NCBI GenBank assembly: GCA_019459145.1
Contig: JAIBEK010000018.1
Location: forward strand, 62,001 to 126,000
Direction: 5' to 3'
Source of the DNA: Arenimonas sp.
GTDB lineage: Bacteria > Pseudomonadota > Alphaproteobacteria > Rhizobiales > Rhizobiaceae
Length of the DNA: 64,000 bases
Program-made: the position numbers and the translations under genes
In this document: one piece after another, positions 47,656-59,404 of the stretch
How the letters are laid out: each line of letters begins with the position of its first letter
How positions within the stretch are numbered: the stretch's first letter is position 1
The notes under the pieces: model-generated
Database searches by the model: none
What the model was told of the DNA's origin: nothing
What the model saw: only the letters and a program-made list of their open reading frames with translations

Positions 47656-48651
47656 TCAGCCGTAGCGATCGCGCCAGGACGCCTGTGCGCCGTCGAACGG
47701 CAGCGACGTCGCCTCGAACACGCCCCGGGCGATGGCGCGGGCCATGACGAGGGTGGCGAGATGGCACAGTTCCATGAAATCGGCGGAACTGCCGAGCGGT
47801 CGGCGATTGGTCGCGGCGGAGAAGATGGTGTCACCATCGGCCGGCAGATGGGCGGGCAGCACGGCGCGGGCAAGCCCGTCATGGGCCATGATCGACAGGC
47901 GGTGGGTCTGTGCCTTGGTCAGCGCCGCGTCGGTGACGACCGCGCCGATGGTGGTGGCCGTCAGGTTGATGCCCTTGGCGCGCAGGATCGTGTCGGGTGA
48001 GGAGAAATTGGCCGGAAGGCCGATGCCGCCGAATTCGTCGTCCAGCTCGAAGGGGGCGGCCCAGAAGAACGGGCCGTCGCCGATCGTGGCCGAGCCCATG
48101 GCATTGACCGCGGCGATGGCGGCAATGGTGTGCCCCCCGCTGGTCATGGCACTCGCCGAACCGAGCCCGCCTTTGAAGGTGGCGGTCGTCGCGCCCGTAC
48201 CGGCGCCGACGCTGCCGAGATCAAACGGGCCATGTTGTGCCGCCATGAAGGCATCATAGCCCATGTCGCGATAGGGCGAGTGAAGTCCCCAGTCCTTGTT
48301 CCCGCCGTTGAGCAGATCCATCAGGATAGCCTGTGGCACGATCGGCACCTTCACGTCGCCGACAGGAAAACCGCGGCCGATAGCGCGAAGACCCGCCTGG
48401 ACGCCACCGGCGGCATCGAGCCCGAAGGCCGATCCGCCCGACAGCACGAAGGCATCGACCGCTTCCACCGTCATCGCTGGATCGAGTAGGGCCGTCTCGC
48501 GCCCGCCCGGCGCGCCGCCGAGCACGCTGCCGGAAGCCGTGGCCGGTCGGTCGAAGACGATGACGGTGACGCCCGAGCCGAGCTTCAGGTCGGTCGCATG
48601 GCCGACGGCAACGCCCTCGACATCGGTCAGCAGGTTCAGTTGGGACGTCAT
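47656..48651 (-). CDS. P1 family peptidase (DmpA/S58-like)
   Basis: A 331-residue member of the DmpA-type N-terminal-nucleophile aminopeptidase family. It has LTDVEGVAVGHATD at the start, TVIVFDRPATASGSVLGGAPGGRETALL, VDAFVLSGGSAFGLDAAGGV, and the self-processing region GSVGAGTGATTATFKGGLGSAS. Members cleave beta- or D-amino-acid peptides. The ATG at 48651 has AGGAG 5 nt upstream. It is upstream of phaC but separated by 250 bp, so it is not in that operon. Confidence 0.92.
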   Translation of the reverse strand: MTSQLNLLTDVEGVAVGHATDLKLGSGVTVIVFDRPATASGSVLGGAPGGRETALLDPAMTVEAVDAFVLSGGSAFGLDAAGGVQAGLRAIGRGFPVGDVKVPIVPQAILMDLLNGGNKDWGLHSPYRDMGYDAFMAAQHGPFDLGSVGAGTGATTATFKGGLGSASAMTSGGHTIAAIAAVNAMGSATIGDGPFFWAAPFELDDEFGGIGLPANFSSPDTILRAKGINLTATTIGAVVTDAALTKAQTHRLSIMAHDGLARAVLPAHLPADGDTIFSAATNRRPLGSSADFMELCHLATLVMARAIARGVFEATSLPFDGAQASWRDRYG

Positions 48652-48890
48652 GCCGCTCCTCGTCTGCGCTTCGGTTCGATGGGAACCCCTATGGCCTTGA
48701 AAATATGCGGAGAGATTGGCCTCGTCCGTGATCGGAATCAAGTCGCCGATGATGACAACACGCGTAGTGGTCTGTCTTCAATCGCGCCGATGGCCGCCCT
48801 TGGAAAAATACCGCTGTAGTATGGCGATAATACCCGCGGCTTTCGGCGATTTGCTAGCGTCCGCCTGACATTCCAGAACGGGAGGATGAT

Positions 48891-49457
48891 ATGTCGAAGA
48901 AGATCCTGATGATTGTCGGCGACTTTGCCGAAGACTACGAAACCATGGTGCCGTTCCAGACGCTGTTGGCCTGTGGCTACATCGTGCACGCGGTCTGCCC
49001 CGGCAAGAAGGCCGGCCAGACCATCGCCACCTCGATCCACGACTTCGAGGGCGACCAGACCTATACGGAGAAGCGCGGCCATAATTTCGCGCTCAACGCC
49101 ACTTTCGCCGACGTCAAGGCATCGGATTATGATGCGCTGTTGATCCCTGGCGGCCGGGCACCGGAATATCTGCGCCTCGATCCGGAGGTGATCGCGGCGG
49201 TGAAGCACTTCTTCGAGGCCGACAAGCCGGTTGCCGCCGTCTGCCATGGCGCGCAGATCCTCGCCGCCGCCCGCGTGCTCGAAGGCCGTACCTGCTCGGC
49301 CTATCCGGCCTGCCGTCCCGAGGTGGAGCTTGCCGGCGGCACCTATGCCGACATCGCCATCGACGCGGCCTTCACCGACGGCAAGCTGGTGACCGCGCCC
49401 GCCTGGCCGGCCCATCCGGCCTGGCTCAAGCAGTTCATGGCGGTGCTCTCCGCCTGA
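48891..49457 (+). CDS. DJ-1/PfpI family protein
   Basis: A 188-residue glutamine-amidotransferase-like protein of the DJ-1/PfpI family. The nucleophile-elbow cysteine is C118 in [13 protein letters not shown], and the conserved glycine-rich loop is [13 protein letters not shown]. Members include glyoxalase-III/deglycase-like and peptidase-like enzymes; which one applies is not decidable here. GGGAGG precedes the ATG. It stands alone, divergent from the P1 peptidase. Confidence 0.9.
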   Translation: MSKKILMIVGDFAEDYETMVPFQTLLACGYIVHAVCPGKKAGQTIATSIHDFEGDQTYTEKRGHNFALNATFADVKASDYDALLIPGGRAPEYLRLDPEVIAAVKHFFEADKPVAAVCHGAQILAAARVLEGRTCSAYPACRPEVELAGGTYADIAIDAAFTDGKLVTAPAWPAHPAWLKQFMAVLSA

Positions 49458-49553
49458 TCTTCGACCTTTTGCCGAGGCGGCGGGGCTTTGCGCGCTCCGC
49501 CGTCTCGCGATAGGGTCATATCCACGTCGAGGCCGCACATTCGGGAGGAAACC

Positions 49554-49904
49554 ATGTGCAAGCTCTTCATCCAGGCCGATCCGGGCCTCTGGGAAAGCCA
49601 GACGAAGTCGCTTCGGATCGACGGCATGGTGACCAGCGTGCGGCTGGAGAACTTCTTCTGGATGACGCTGGAGGAGGTCGGCCGCCGTGACGGCATGACG
49701 GTGATCCAGCTGATCGCCAAGCTCTATCATGAATCGATCGACGCCGGGCATGATCTCGGCAATTTCACCTCGTTCCTGCGCGTCTGCTGTGGCCGCTATC
49801 TGGCGCTCCAACTGTCCGGCGACATACCGGCCAATACGGACCTGCCGATTTCGTCACTCGATGCCGACCATATCCTGACCGTCGAGCAGGCCAAGTATCA
49901 CTGA
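49554..49904 (+). CDS. Ribbon-helix-helix domain protein
   Basis: A 116-residue protein. The core KSLRIDGMVTSVRLENFFWMTLEEVGRRDGMTVIQLIAKLYHESI fits the RHH_4-type ribbon-helix-helix (the beta strand GMVTSVRLE and two helices), followed by NFTSFLRVCCGRYLALQL. GGGAGGAAACC precedes the ATG at 49554; an upstream in-frame ATG has no ribosome site. Such proteins are common near unrelated genes in rhizobia; a small DNA-binding regulator is likely, target unknown. Confidence 0.85.
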   Translation: MCKLFIQADPGLWESQTKSLRIDGMVTSVRLENFFWMTLEEVGRRDGMTVIQLIAKLYHESIDAGHDLGNFTSFLRVCCGRYLALQLSGDIPANTDLPISSLDADHILTVEQAKYH

Positions 49905-50065
49905 GGGCCGGACGGGGTCTGCCCTGTCGCCTTTGGAACGTGCTGCGTCAGCCTGCCGGCGTGACGAAGCGATTTGCCGGTGCTATAGATTAAAGATTGC
50001 ACCGGCAGCCAATCGACGTTCTCCCCGCCTGCCGGACCCCTTTGTCTTTCAGGAGTTCACACCCC

Positions 50066-51397
50066 ATGCCCGGTCCCAAGGTCGTTCCCGTTCAAGGTGA
50101 CGCGCACATGCCTGCGCGCGTTGATGTCGTCGTCATCGGTGGCGGCATCATCGGCGTATCGACGGCGCTGGAATTGGCAGAACGCGGCGTATCGGTGGCG
50201 CTGTGTGAAAAAGGCGGCGTCGGCGAGGAACAGTCGAGCCGTAACTGGGGCTGGGTGCGCATTTCCTGGCGCGATCCGCGCGAAGTGCCGCTGATGGCCG
50301 AAGCGATCCGCATCTGGCAGGGGCTCGACGCCCGCATCGGGCGCGACACCGGCTACAAGCAGTGCGGCATCGTCTTTGCCTCGATGGATGAGAAGTACGA
50401 AGCCAAGAACGCCGAATGGCCGGATGTTCTCAGCGACTACCAGATGAGGTCGCGGATGATCGACGGGCCGGAATTCAGCGGTCTCTATCCGGGCATGAAG
50501 CACGACTTCAAGAGCGCGCTCTACACATCGGCCGACGGCCGGGCCGAGCCGCAGAAGGCAGCACCGGCGATCGCCGAAGCCGCGCGTGACAGGGGCGCCC
50601 ATATCCTGACGATCTGCGCGGTGCGCGGCATCGAGACATCGGCCGGAAAGATCTCCGGCGTGGTCACCGAGCGCGGCACGATCGCCTGCTCGTCCGTGGT
50701 GCTCGCCGGCGGCGCCTGGTCGAGCCTGTTTGCCCGCAATGCCGGCATCGACCTGCCGCAGTTGAAGGTGATGAACACCGTTATCCGCACCAAGCCGATC
50801 GAGGGCGGTCCGGAACAGACGCTCTACGGAAAGGACTTCGCTTTCCGCAAGCGCCAGGACGGCGGCTACACGATCGCCTCGCGTTACGACAACATCGTTG
50901 AGATCGTGCCGGACAGTTTTCGCTACATGCTGAAGTTCCTGCCGGCGCTGAAGAGCGAGTGGCGCTCGTTGCGCTTCCGCGTCTCCGGCCGCTTCCTCGA
51001 GGAAGGCCGCATGGCGCAGCGCTGGCGCATGGACGAAGAGACGCCGTTCGAGCGTTGCCGCGTGCTCGACCCGAAGCCGTCCGACAAGTGGACCAACCAT
51101 GCGCTGGCGCAGTTGAAAAAGGACTATCCGGTCTTCGCCAAGGCCGAGATCGAGCAGCGTTGGGCCGGCTATATCGACGTCTCTCCGGATGCCGTGCCGG
51201 TGATCTCGCCGGTCGAGGAAGTCCCCGGCTTCTTCATCGCCACGGGTTTCTCCGGCCATGGTTTCGGCATCGGTCCGGGGGCGGGGCGGCTGATGGCGGA
51301 TCTCGTCACCGGCCATGCGCCTTGCGTCGACCCGACGGCCTTCCGCCTGTCGCGCTTCTTCGACGGCTCGAAGATCGAGGTCATCAGCGGGGTGTGA
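50066..51397 (+). CDS. FAD-dependent oxidoreductase (D-amino acid oxidase family)
   Basis: A 443-residue DAO-family flavoenzyme. The FAD dinucleotide fold is VDVVVIGGGIIGVSTALELAERGVSVALCEKG near residue 20. SSRNWGWVRISWRDPRE is the substrate/FAD-proximal segment, and the C-terminal FAD block is PGFFIATGFSGHGFGIGPGAGRLMADLV. It oxidises an amine or amino acid; the substrate is unknown. The ATG at 50066 has CAGGAG upstream at a long 10-nt spacing; ATG at 50108 is an alternative. It is convergent with the peptide-ABC permease genes, and may act on products imported by that system. Confidence 0.88.
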   Translation: MPGPKVVPVQGDAHMPARVDVVVIGGGIIGVSTALELAERGVSVALCEKGGVGEEQSSRNWGWVRISWRDPREVPLMAEAIRIWQGLDARIGRDTGYKQCGIVFASMDEKYEAKNAEWPDVLSDYQMRSRMIDGPEFSGLYPGMKHDFKSALYTSADGRAEPQKAAPAIAEAARDRGAHILTICAVRGIETSAGKISGVVTERGTIACSSVVLAGGAWSSLFARNAGIDLPQLKVMNTVIRTKPIEGGPEQTLYGKDFAFRKRQDGGYTIASRYDNIVEIVPDSFRYMLKFLPALKSEWRSLRFRVSGRFLEEGRMAQRWRMDEETPFERCRVLDPKPSDKWTNHALAQLKKDYPVFAKAEIEQRWAGYIDVSPDAVPVISPVEEVPGFFIATGFSGHGFGIGPGAGRLMADLVTGHAPCVDPTAFRLSRFFDGSKIEVISGV

Positions 51398-51406
51398 GGG
51401 GCGCCA

Positions 51407-51429
51407 CCTTCTCCCCGATGGGGAGAAGG
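51407..51429. repeat. Palindromic intergenic repeat/terminator hairpin
   Basis: Perfect 10-bp stem CCTTCTCCCC-GAT-GGGGAGAAGG between two convergent genes. It is the same core as the repeats at 4147 and 4244. It may serve as a bidirectional terminator. Confidence 0.75.
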
Positions 51430-51433
51430 GAGT

Positions 51434-52342
51434 TCAGCGCTTCATCATCCGCGGATCAAGCGCATCGCGGATCGCGTCGCCGATGTAGTTGACGCTGAGC
51501 ACGGTGAGCGAGATGGCGAGACCCGGCCAGAGCACGCGCGACGGGTTGATCTGCAGGAAGTTGGCGCCGTCGAACAGCAGGCGGCCCCAGGTCGGGAAGT
51601 CCGAGGGGAAGCCGAGACCGAGGAAGGACAGCGCCGATTCCGTGATGATCGCCGATGCGATGCCGAGCGTCGCCGAGACCATGATCGAGCTCATGACGTT
51701 CGGCAGGATGTGCTTGAGGATCACCCGGTATTCCCACATGCCGCTCGATTTCGCCGCCAGCACGAATTCCTGGCTTTTGACCGCCAGCACGTCGCCGCGC
51801 ACGATGCGGGCCGTGTGCATCCAGCTGGTGATGCCGATGACGAAGACGATCAGGATGAAGATCCCGGTCTCCGGCCCGAAGGCGGCCCGCAGTGTGTCGC
51901 GAAACAGCATGATGATCACCAGCAGCAGCGGCAGCAGTGGCAGCGCGAGGAACAGATCGGTGATCCGCATCAACAGCCCGTCGATACGCTTGAAGTAGCC
52001 GGACAGCACCCCGACCAGCGTGCCGAGCAGCAGGGCCAGAAGCATGGCCGTGATGCCGACGGCAAGCGAGATCTGCCCGCCGGCCAGCACCTGGGCCAGC
52101 ATGTCGTGCCCGAGATTGTCGGTCCCGAACGGATGCGCCCAGGAGGGGCCCTGGTTCTTCGCCTTGATGTCGATCTTGTTCGGGTCGATCGTGTGGATGA
52201 ACGGCCCGAGATAGACCGCTACGACGATGAAGGTGAAGACGATGAGGCCGGCGACGCCGCCCGGATGAGCCCGGAACTGGCGCCAGAGATCGCCGGCAAA
52301 CGAGCGGCCCGGCTTTTCGACGGTGACGAGGGCGTCAGTCAT
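51434..52342 (-). CDS. Peptide ABC transporter permease (DppC type, second system)
   Basis: A 302-residue permease with the OppC-like N-terminal segment and AHPFGTDNLGHDMLAQVLAGGQISL, plus the coupling loop QEFVLAAKSSGMWEYRVILKHILPNVMSS. The ATG at 52342 overlaps the upstream permease stop by 8 nt. It ends the minus-strand arm of a split transporter whose ATPase lies at 56667-58502. Confidence 0.93.
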   Translation of the reverse strand: MTDALVTVEKPGRSFAGDLWRQFRAHPGGVAGLIVFTFIVVAVYLGPFIHTIDPNKIDIKAKNQGPSWAHPFGTDNLGHDMLAQVLAGGQISLAVGITAMLLALLLGTLVGVLSGYFKRIDGLLMRITDLFLALPLLPLLLVIIMLFRDTLRAAFGPETGIFILIVFVIGITSWMHTARIVRGDVLAVKSQEFVLAAKSSGMWEYRVILKHILPNVMSSIMVSATLGIASAIITESALSFLGLGFPSDFPTWGRLLFDGANFLQINPSRVLWPGLAISLTVLSVNYIGDAIRDALDPRMMKR

Positions 52343-53345
52343 AGCGGATCCTCGGATCGAGAATGCCGTAGAGGACGTCGGCAATCAGGTTGAAGAGGAC
52401 GATCAGCACCGCGAAGATGAAGGTGAGCGTCTGCACCAGCGGGATGTCGGCGCCCTGGATGGCGGTGATCAGCAATTGGCCAAGCCCGTTCACCCGGAAG
52501 ATCTGTTCGGTGATGATGGCGCCGGAAAAGATGGTCGGCACGCCGAGGGCAATGACCGTCACCACCGGGATCAGGCTGTTGCGCAGCACGTGGACCAGAA
52601 GTACGACCTTTTCCTTCACCCCCTTGGCGCGGGCGGTGCGGACATAGTCCTGGTGCAGATTGTCGAGCATTGAGGCACGGACGAAACGGCTGATCTGCGA
52701 GGTATTGTAAAGCGTCAGCACCATGACCGGCAGGAACATCTGCCTGACCTGCTGGCCGAAGCTTGCCCAGTCGTTGACGACGAGATTGGTGTCGTAGATC
52801 GACGGGAACCACTGCAGGTGCGAGCTGAAGATGACGATCAGCAGCACGCCGGTGAAGAAGGTCGGCACGGAATAGCCGACCATCGAGACGAAGGTGCCGA
52901 TCTGGTCGAAGATCGAATACTGCTTGTAGGCGGAGATGACGCCGATCGGGATCGCCAGCAATACGCCGAAGACATAGGACAGGCCGACGACCCACAAGGT
53001 CTGCGGCAGGCGCTGGACGATCAGGTCAACGACCGGGCTGCGGGTGGCCCAGGACAGAACGCGCAGGCGTTCGCCGCTGCCGACGGTGATCCCGGTGATC
53101 TGTTCGAAAATGTTCAGCGGCTCGTTGATGAAGAACTGCTGCAGCCATTTGAGGAAGCGGATGAGGAAGGGCTGATCCAGGCCGAGGGCTGCTCGCATCT
53201 GTTCGCGAACCTCGGGCGGAATGGTCAGGGGAAGGTCGCCGAGGGGATCGTTGGGAGCGAGGTCCAGCAGGGCGAAGATGATGAAGCTGATAATCAGCAG
53301 AGTCGGGATTGCAAACAGCAATCGCCGCAGAGTGTAGGTGAACAT
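52335..53345 (-). CDS. Peptide ABC transporter permease (DppB type, second system)
   Basis: A 336-residue permease. The first helix is LLFAIPTLLIISFIIFALLDLAPNDPL. A long periplasmic loop follows, and the coupling loop is QDYVRTARAKGVKEKVVLLVHVLRNSLIPVV. It follows the binding-protein gene by 73 bp and overlaps the next permease. Confidence 0.93.
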   Translation of the reverse strand: MFTYTLRRLLFAIPTLLIISFIIFALLDLAPNDPLGDLPLTIPPEVREQMRAALGLDQPFLIRFLKWLQQFFINEPLNIFEQITGITVGSGERLRVLSWATRSPVVDLIVQRLPQTLWVVGLSYVFGVLLAIPIGVISAYKQYSIFDQIGTFVSMVGYSVPTFFTGVLLIVIFSSHLQWFPSIYDTNLVVNDWASFGQQVRQMFLPVMVLTLYNTSQISRFVRASMLDNLHQDYVRTARAKGVKEKVVLLVHVLRNSLIPVVTVIALGVPTIFSGAIITEQIFRVNGLGQLLITAIQGADIPLVQTLTFIFAVLIVLFNLIADVLYGILDPRIRYD

Positions 53346-53418
53346 CGGAGGGGTCCCTGACTGTCACGAAGAGGGCGATCGCCGGGCCGGCAGGGATGCC
53401 GGCCCGGCGAAACGGCAC

Positions 53419-55125
53419 TTACTTCTTGCGCGTCCAGTCAGCGACGTTCCACAATTCACTGTCCCAGGCATTCATCCTGACGCCTTCCAGGGTGACGGAA
53501 TGGGACGAGACGTTGCCGCGATGGATGAGCGGGATCTGCGCCACGTCATTGGTCAGCATGTCGTTCAGCTTCTTGGCGATGACCGCACGGTCCTCGATCT
53601 TGGCGGTCTTGCCGAGTTCGACAACCAGCTTGTCGTATTCCGGGTTGCAATAGCGGACGATGTTCTCGCCCTGCCATCCGGTGGCGGGGCTCGGGATCTT
53701 GTCGCACATCCAGCCGGCCATGTACTTCTCCGGGTCGGTGCCGTCGAAGTTGTTGGTGTACATCTGCACGTCGGCATAGAACTTCTGGAACGTGTCCGGG
53801 GATGCCGGGTCGCCGCCGAAGAAGACGTTAGCGGCAATGTTGCGCAGTTCGGTTTCCACGCCGATCTGCGACCACATGTCCTTGATCAGCGCCTGGCTCG
53901 CCTGGCGGACCGAATTGGTCGACGTCTGGAAGAGGAAGGAGAGCTTCACGCCGTCCTTGGCACGGATGCCGTCGGAACCCTTGGCCCAGCCGGCATCGTC
54001 GAGCAGCTTGTTGGCAGCATCGATGTCCTGCTTCAGGCACCAGTCGACGTCGGTCGACTTGTAGATATCCGGCGCCGGCAGGATGTTGCAGGTCGGCTGG
54101 CCCGCTTCGCCGTAGCCGGCCTCATCGATGATGTCGCGGTCGATGGCGAGCGACAGGGCCTTCTTCACGGCCGGGTCGGAAAGGGCCGGATGCGGACCTG
54201 CCTCCTTGGTGGAGCGTTTGTCTGCGAGCGCGGAATCGACGCCATAGGGGTTCACGTCTATACGCTCGACCTGGGTGCCGAAGGCGGTTACGAGCGTCCC
54301 CTTGCCGGCGGCCATCATCGTGGCGAGGATTTCCGGCTCCACCTGCATGTTCCAGGCATAGTCGAATTCACCGGTCTCGAGCACGGCGCGGGCGGCCGAA
54401 GCCGCATCGCCGCCACCCTTCAGCGTCGCGGTGGCGAAGGCGGGCTTGGCCGGGTCGCGATAGTTGGGATTGGCCTCGAAGGTGATGACGTCGCTCGGCT
54501 TGAACTCCTTCACGACGAAGGGTCCGGTGCCGATCGGGCCGAAATTGGCGGCGGTGCATTCCGGTGCCTTGGCGCCGAGGCAATCCTTGAACTGGGCCGC
54601 CTGGATGATCGGCGACTGGGCGCCGACGAAAGCGCTGTAGGGATAGGGCTTGGCCTCGGAGAAGGAGACCTTGATGGTGGAGGCGTCGACCGCCTCGACA
54701 TTGGTCACGCCTTCGTAATAGGCGGCCTGGGCGCAGCCGCCATCCGGCGCCGTGCAGTATTTCCAGGTGAAGATGGCATCGTCGGCGGTCACGGCCGAGC
54801 CGTCCGACCATTTGAGGTCGGGCTTCAACTTCCAGGTGATGCTCTTCAGGTCGGCGGCGACGCCGCCGTTCTCGACCGTCGGGATTTCGGCGGCCAGCAT
54901 GGGGACGAGCGTGCCGGTCTCGTCGTAGCGCGCCAGCGGTTCGATCACCATGGACGCAGCGTAGATTTCCTTGGTGCCACCGGAGAGGTAGGGATTGAGG
55001 GTCGATACCGCCTGCCAGAAAAGAATCTTGAGATCGCCGTCCGAGCCGCGCTCGGCGAGTGCTGGCGCTGCCTGGAAGGCCAGCGCCGCGGCCGATGCCG
55101 CCAATAGAATACGGAATTTATGCAT
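53419..55125 (-). CDS. Peptide ABC transporter substrate-binding protein (second system)
   Basis: A 568-residue SBP_bac_5 protein with a signal peptide (FRILLAASAAALAFQAAPALA) and the family blocks KSITWKLKPDLKWSDGSAVTADDAIFTWKYC and FGPIGTGPFVVKEFKPSDVITFEANPNY. Two cysteines around residue 130 (YCTAPDGGC) could form a disulfide. It is the first gene of the minus arm and is divergent from an M20 hydrolase gene, with two dyads in the gap. Confidence 0.93.
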   Translation of the reverse strand: MHKFRILLAASAAALAFQAAPALAERGSDGDLKILFWQAVSTLNPYLSGGTKEIYAASMVIEPLARYDETGTLVPMLAAEIPTVENGGVAADLKSITWKLKPDLKWSDGSAVTADDAIFTWKYCTAPDGGCAQAAYYEGVTNVEAVDASTIKVSFSEAKPYPYSAFVGAQSPIIQAAQFKDCLGAKAPECTAANFGPIGTGPFVVKEFKPSDVITFEANPNYRDPAKPAFATATLKGGGDAASAARAVLETGEFDYAWNMQVEPEILATMMAAGKGTLVTAFGTQVERIDVNPYGVDSALADKRSTKEAGPHPALSDPAVKKALSLAIDRDIIDEAGYGEAGQPTCNILPAPDIYKSTDVDWCLKQDIDAANKLLDDAGWAKGSDGIRAKDGVKLSFLFQTSTNSVRQASQALIKDMWSQIGVETELRNIAANVFFGGDPASPDTFQKFYADVQMYTNNFDGTDPEKYMAGWMCDKIPSPATGWQGENIVRYCNPEYDKLVVELGKTAKIEDRAVIAKKLNDMLTNDVAQIPLIHRGNVSSHSVTLEGVRMNAWDSELWNVADWTRKK

Positions 55126-55449
55126 GTCGTCATTCCCCTGTTTTTATCGTTGGAGTTGTGAACGTCAGTGCTGCCTCAAGGAGAGTTCCCGTTCTCCCGG
55201 CACTCAAGGTCAGTCCCAGTTAAATTGCTGACCTTGTTTGGTAATTTTGATTGTCTGGCCTCCGCCTGAAGTCGTTGCCCTTGTGAAAAATCGATCCGAA
55301 GATGGTGGGGCTGATCAAAATTTGAGCCATCTAAGCATAGGCCTATTTTCCGTTCAAGGCGGAAAATTGCGGCTTGCAAAAGCGCTTTGAGGCAGCGCAG
55401 TATGGCCGGATAAGAGTGGGAACAACAAGAAAAACCGAGGACCGAACAC
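55126..55449. promoter_or_regulatory. Divergent promoter region with two perfect dyads
   Basis: A 324-bp gap of lower GC. Dyad 1 is CAAGGTCAG-N14-CTGACCTTG (55205-55236), 80 bp before the binding-protein start. Dyad 2 is ATTTTCCG-N7-CGGAAAAT (55345-55367). A possible plus-strand promoter TTGAGC (55322-55327)-N16-TATTTT (55344-55349) overlaps dyad 2, as expected for an operator. No regulator gene lies next to it. Confidence 0.6.
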
Positions 55450-56613
55450 ATGCCCGTGCTGAACCGTGCCAGCGAATTGCAGGGCGAGGTGGCCGCCTGG
55501 CGCCGCCACCTCCACGAGAATCCCGAACTGCTGTTCGACGTCTACGAGACGGCCGAATTCGTTGCCGAGAAGCTGACCTCCTTCGGTTGTGACGTGGTCG
55601 AGACTGGCATCGGCCGGACCGGGGTCGTGGCGATCATCAAGGGCAATCGTGGCGACGGGCCGGTCGTCGGCTTTCGCGCCGACATGGATGCGCTGCCGAT
55701 CTACGAGACGAGCGGCAAGGAATGGGCGTCGAAGACGCCCGGCAAGATGCATGCCTGCGGCCATGACGGGCATACCGCCATGCTGCTCGGCGCGGCCAAA
55801 TATCTCGCCGAGACCCGCAATTTCCGGGGCTCCGTCGCGGTGATCTTCCAGCCGGCCGAAGAGGGCGGCGGCGGCGGTCGGGAAATGGTTGAGGACGGCA
55901 TGATGGAGACCTTCGGAATTTCCCAGGTCTACGGCATGCACAATCATCCGGGCATTCCGGTCGGCCATTTCGCCACCCGCAAGGGTTCGGTGATGGCGGC
56001 GGCCGACGAGTTCGAGATCCTCGTGCACGGCCGCGGCGGGCATGCGGCCCAGCCGCACAAGACCATCGATCCGGTGCTTATTTCCTCCCACATCGTCATT
56101 GCCTTGCAGACGATCGCCTCGCGCGAGGTCGATCCGCTGCAATCCGTGGTGGTAACTGTGGCGACGGTGCATGGCGGCGAGGCGTCGAACGTCATCCCCA
56201 ATACGGTGAAGCTCACCGGCACGGTCCGCACGCTGCTGCCCGAGACGCGCGACTATGCCGAGCGTCGCCTGAACGAGGTGGCGAACGGGATTTCGGCCAG
56301 CTTCGGAGCCCGGGTCGACGTGCATTATCGGCGCGGCTATCCGGTGACCTTCAATCACCCCGACGAGACGGAATTCGCGCTCGGCGTGATGCGACGGATT
56401 TCCGGAGAGCGGGCCGTCGAGGGCGAGATCGCCCCGATGATGGGAGCGGAGGATTTTTCCTATATGCTGGAGGTGCGGCCCGGCAGCTTCGTCTTCATCG
56501 GCAATGGTGACAGCGCGAACCTTCACCATTCGGCCTACGACTTCAATGACGAGGCGATCCCCTATGGCATCAGCTATTGGGTCACGCTCGCGGAGACAGC
56601 GCTCGCGGCGTAA
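55450..56613 (+). CDS. M20 family amidohydrolase (hippurate hydrolase/N-acyl-amino-acid amidohydrolase-like)
   Basis: A 387-residue M20D peptidase. Metal ligands are in MHACGHDGHTAM (C103, H105, H108), QPAEEGGGGGREM and YGMHNHPG. The dimerisation-domain block GRGGHAAQPHKTIDPVL and the C-terminal MMGAEDFSYML complete the family. It removes acyl groups from amino acids or opens related amides in the cytoplasm. GAGGA lies 8 nt before the ATG. It is first in the plus arm, 53 bp before the transporter's fused ATPase, so the imported compound is probably an acylated amino acid or peptide. Confidence 0.93.
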   Translation: MPVLNRASELQGEVAAWRRHLHENPELLFDVYETAEFVAEKLTSFGCDVVETGIGRTGVVAIIKGNRGDGPVVGFRADMDALPIYETSGKEWASKTPGKMHACGHDGHTAMLLGAAKYLAETRNFRGSVAVIFQPAEEGGGGGREMVEDGMMETFGISQVYGMHNHPGIPVGHFATRKGSVMAAADEFEILVHGRGGHAAQPHKTIDPVLISSHIVIALQTIASREVDPLQSVVVTVATVHGGEASNVIPNTVKLTGTVRTLLPETRDYAERRLNEVANGISASFGARVDVHYRRGYPVTFNHPDETEFALGVMRRISGERAVEGEIAPMMGAEDFSYMLEVRPGSFVFIGNGDSANLHHSAYDFNDEAIPYGISYWVTLAETALAA

Positions 56614-56666
56614 GGCCGCGACCCCAGGTTCTTGTCGGAAATCGCAGGCTTCAAGGGATGGGTCGG

Positions 56667-58502
<1,836 letters not shown>

Positions 58503-58647
58503 TGTGAGGCCTGGGTTCGCGGCGGGGAGGCGCCCTGCTGCCGTTCGGCTTAGACAGTCGTACTTTATCCGTCTTTAATCAAACATCCGTCATTGTCTTC
58601 GGCTAGGGCCATAGAGGTTCTTCGTAGAGCATGGGTAGGGAGAAGGC

Positions 58648-59307
58648 ATGGCAGACACGGATGGGGAGCGGGCGAATGGGCCTGAGGACCGCGGCGCCCG
58701 CCGGCGGGGCGGAAGGCTCTCCGACATCCTGACGGGCATTGCCGGCGACGAAACTCGGGACCGCGTTTCCGTCGCGGACATATTCCAGGCCATGGGCGAT
58801 CGCGCCTTCGGTGCGCTGATCCTGATTTTTGCTTTGCCGAACGTCGTTCCGACGCCGCCTGGAACCTCGGCGCTGACCGGTGCGCCGCTGGTCTTTTTGT
58901 CCGCACAGCTGATGCTCGGCCAGTCGCCGTGGTTGCCCAGGATCATCGCGGACCGATCGATGACGCGGAGCGATTTCGCCTCGGTCGTCAGCCGGATTTC
59001 TCCCTGGCTGGCGCGCGGCGAGCGCATGCTGCGGCCCCGGCTCAGCTTCCTCATCTATCCGCCGGCCGAATATGTCATCGGCCTGCTCTGCCTTGTCCTA
59101 GCGATCATCCTCACCTTGCCGGTGCCGCTCGGCAATATCCTGCCGGCAATCGCCATCTGCCTGTTTTCCTGCGGTATTCTCGAACGTGATGGCGCCTTCA
59201 TCCTGCTCGGAACGGCGATGTTCGCCGTGTCGGTGAGCGTGGTCGCGGGCGTGGTTTACGCGCTCGTCAAGGGTTTCCTCCTGCTCGTCACCACCGTGGT
59301 GGTGTGA
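58648..59307 (+). CDS. exoD: ExoD family membrane protein
   Basis: A 219-residue ExoD-like protein. The cytoplasmic N-terminal region (RLSDILTGIAGDETRDRVSVADIFQAMGDRAFGALILIFALPNVVPTPPG) is characteristic, followed by three to four membrane helices (FLIYPPAEYVIGLLCLVLAII, then further helices to the C-terminus). ExoD affects exopolysaccharide production and nodule invasion in S. meliloti, mechanism unclear. It is a single gene with GGGAGAAGG before the ATG. Confidence 0.9.
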   Translation: MADTDGERANGPEDRGARRRGGRLSDILTGIAGDETRDRVSVADIFQAMGDRAFGALILIFALPNVVPTPPGTSALTGAPLVFLSAQLMLGQSPWLPRIIADRSMTRSDFASVVSRISPWLARGERMLRPRLSFLIYPPAEYVIGLLCLVLAIILTLPVPLGNILPAIAICLFSCGILERDGAFILLGTAMFAVSVSVVAGVVYALVKGFLLLVTTVVV

Positions 59308-59404
59308 TCGATCAGAAAATCCGGGACTTCGCCGGCTTCGACTTTGCAAAGCGGGACCCGCCAGCCTATCCTGCGGACATCGATCGTTTCGCGCGGGACA
59401 GGCC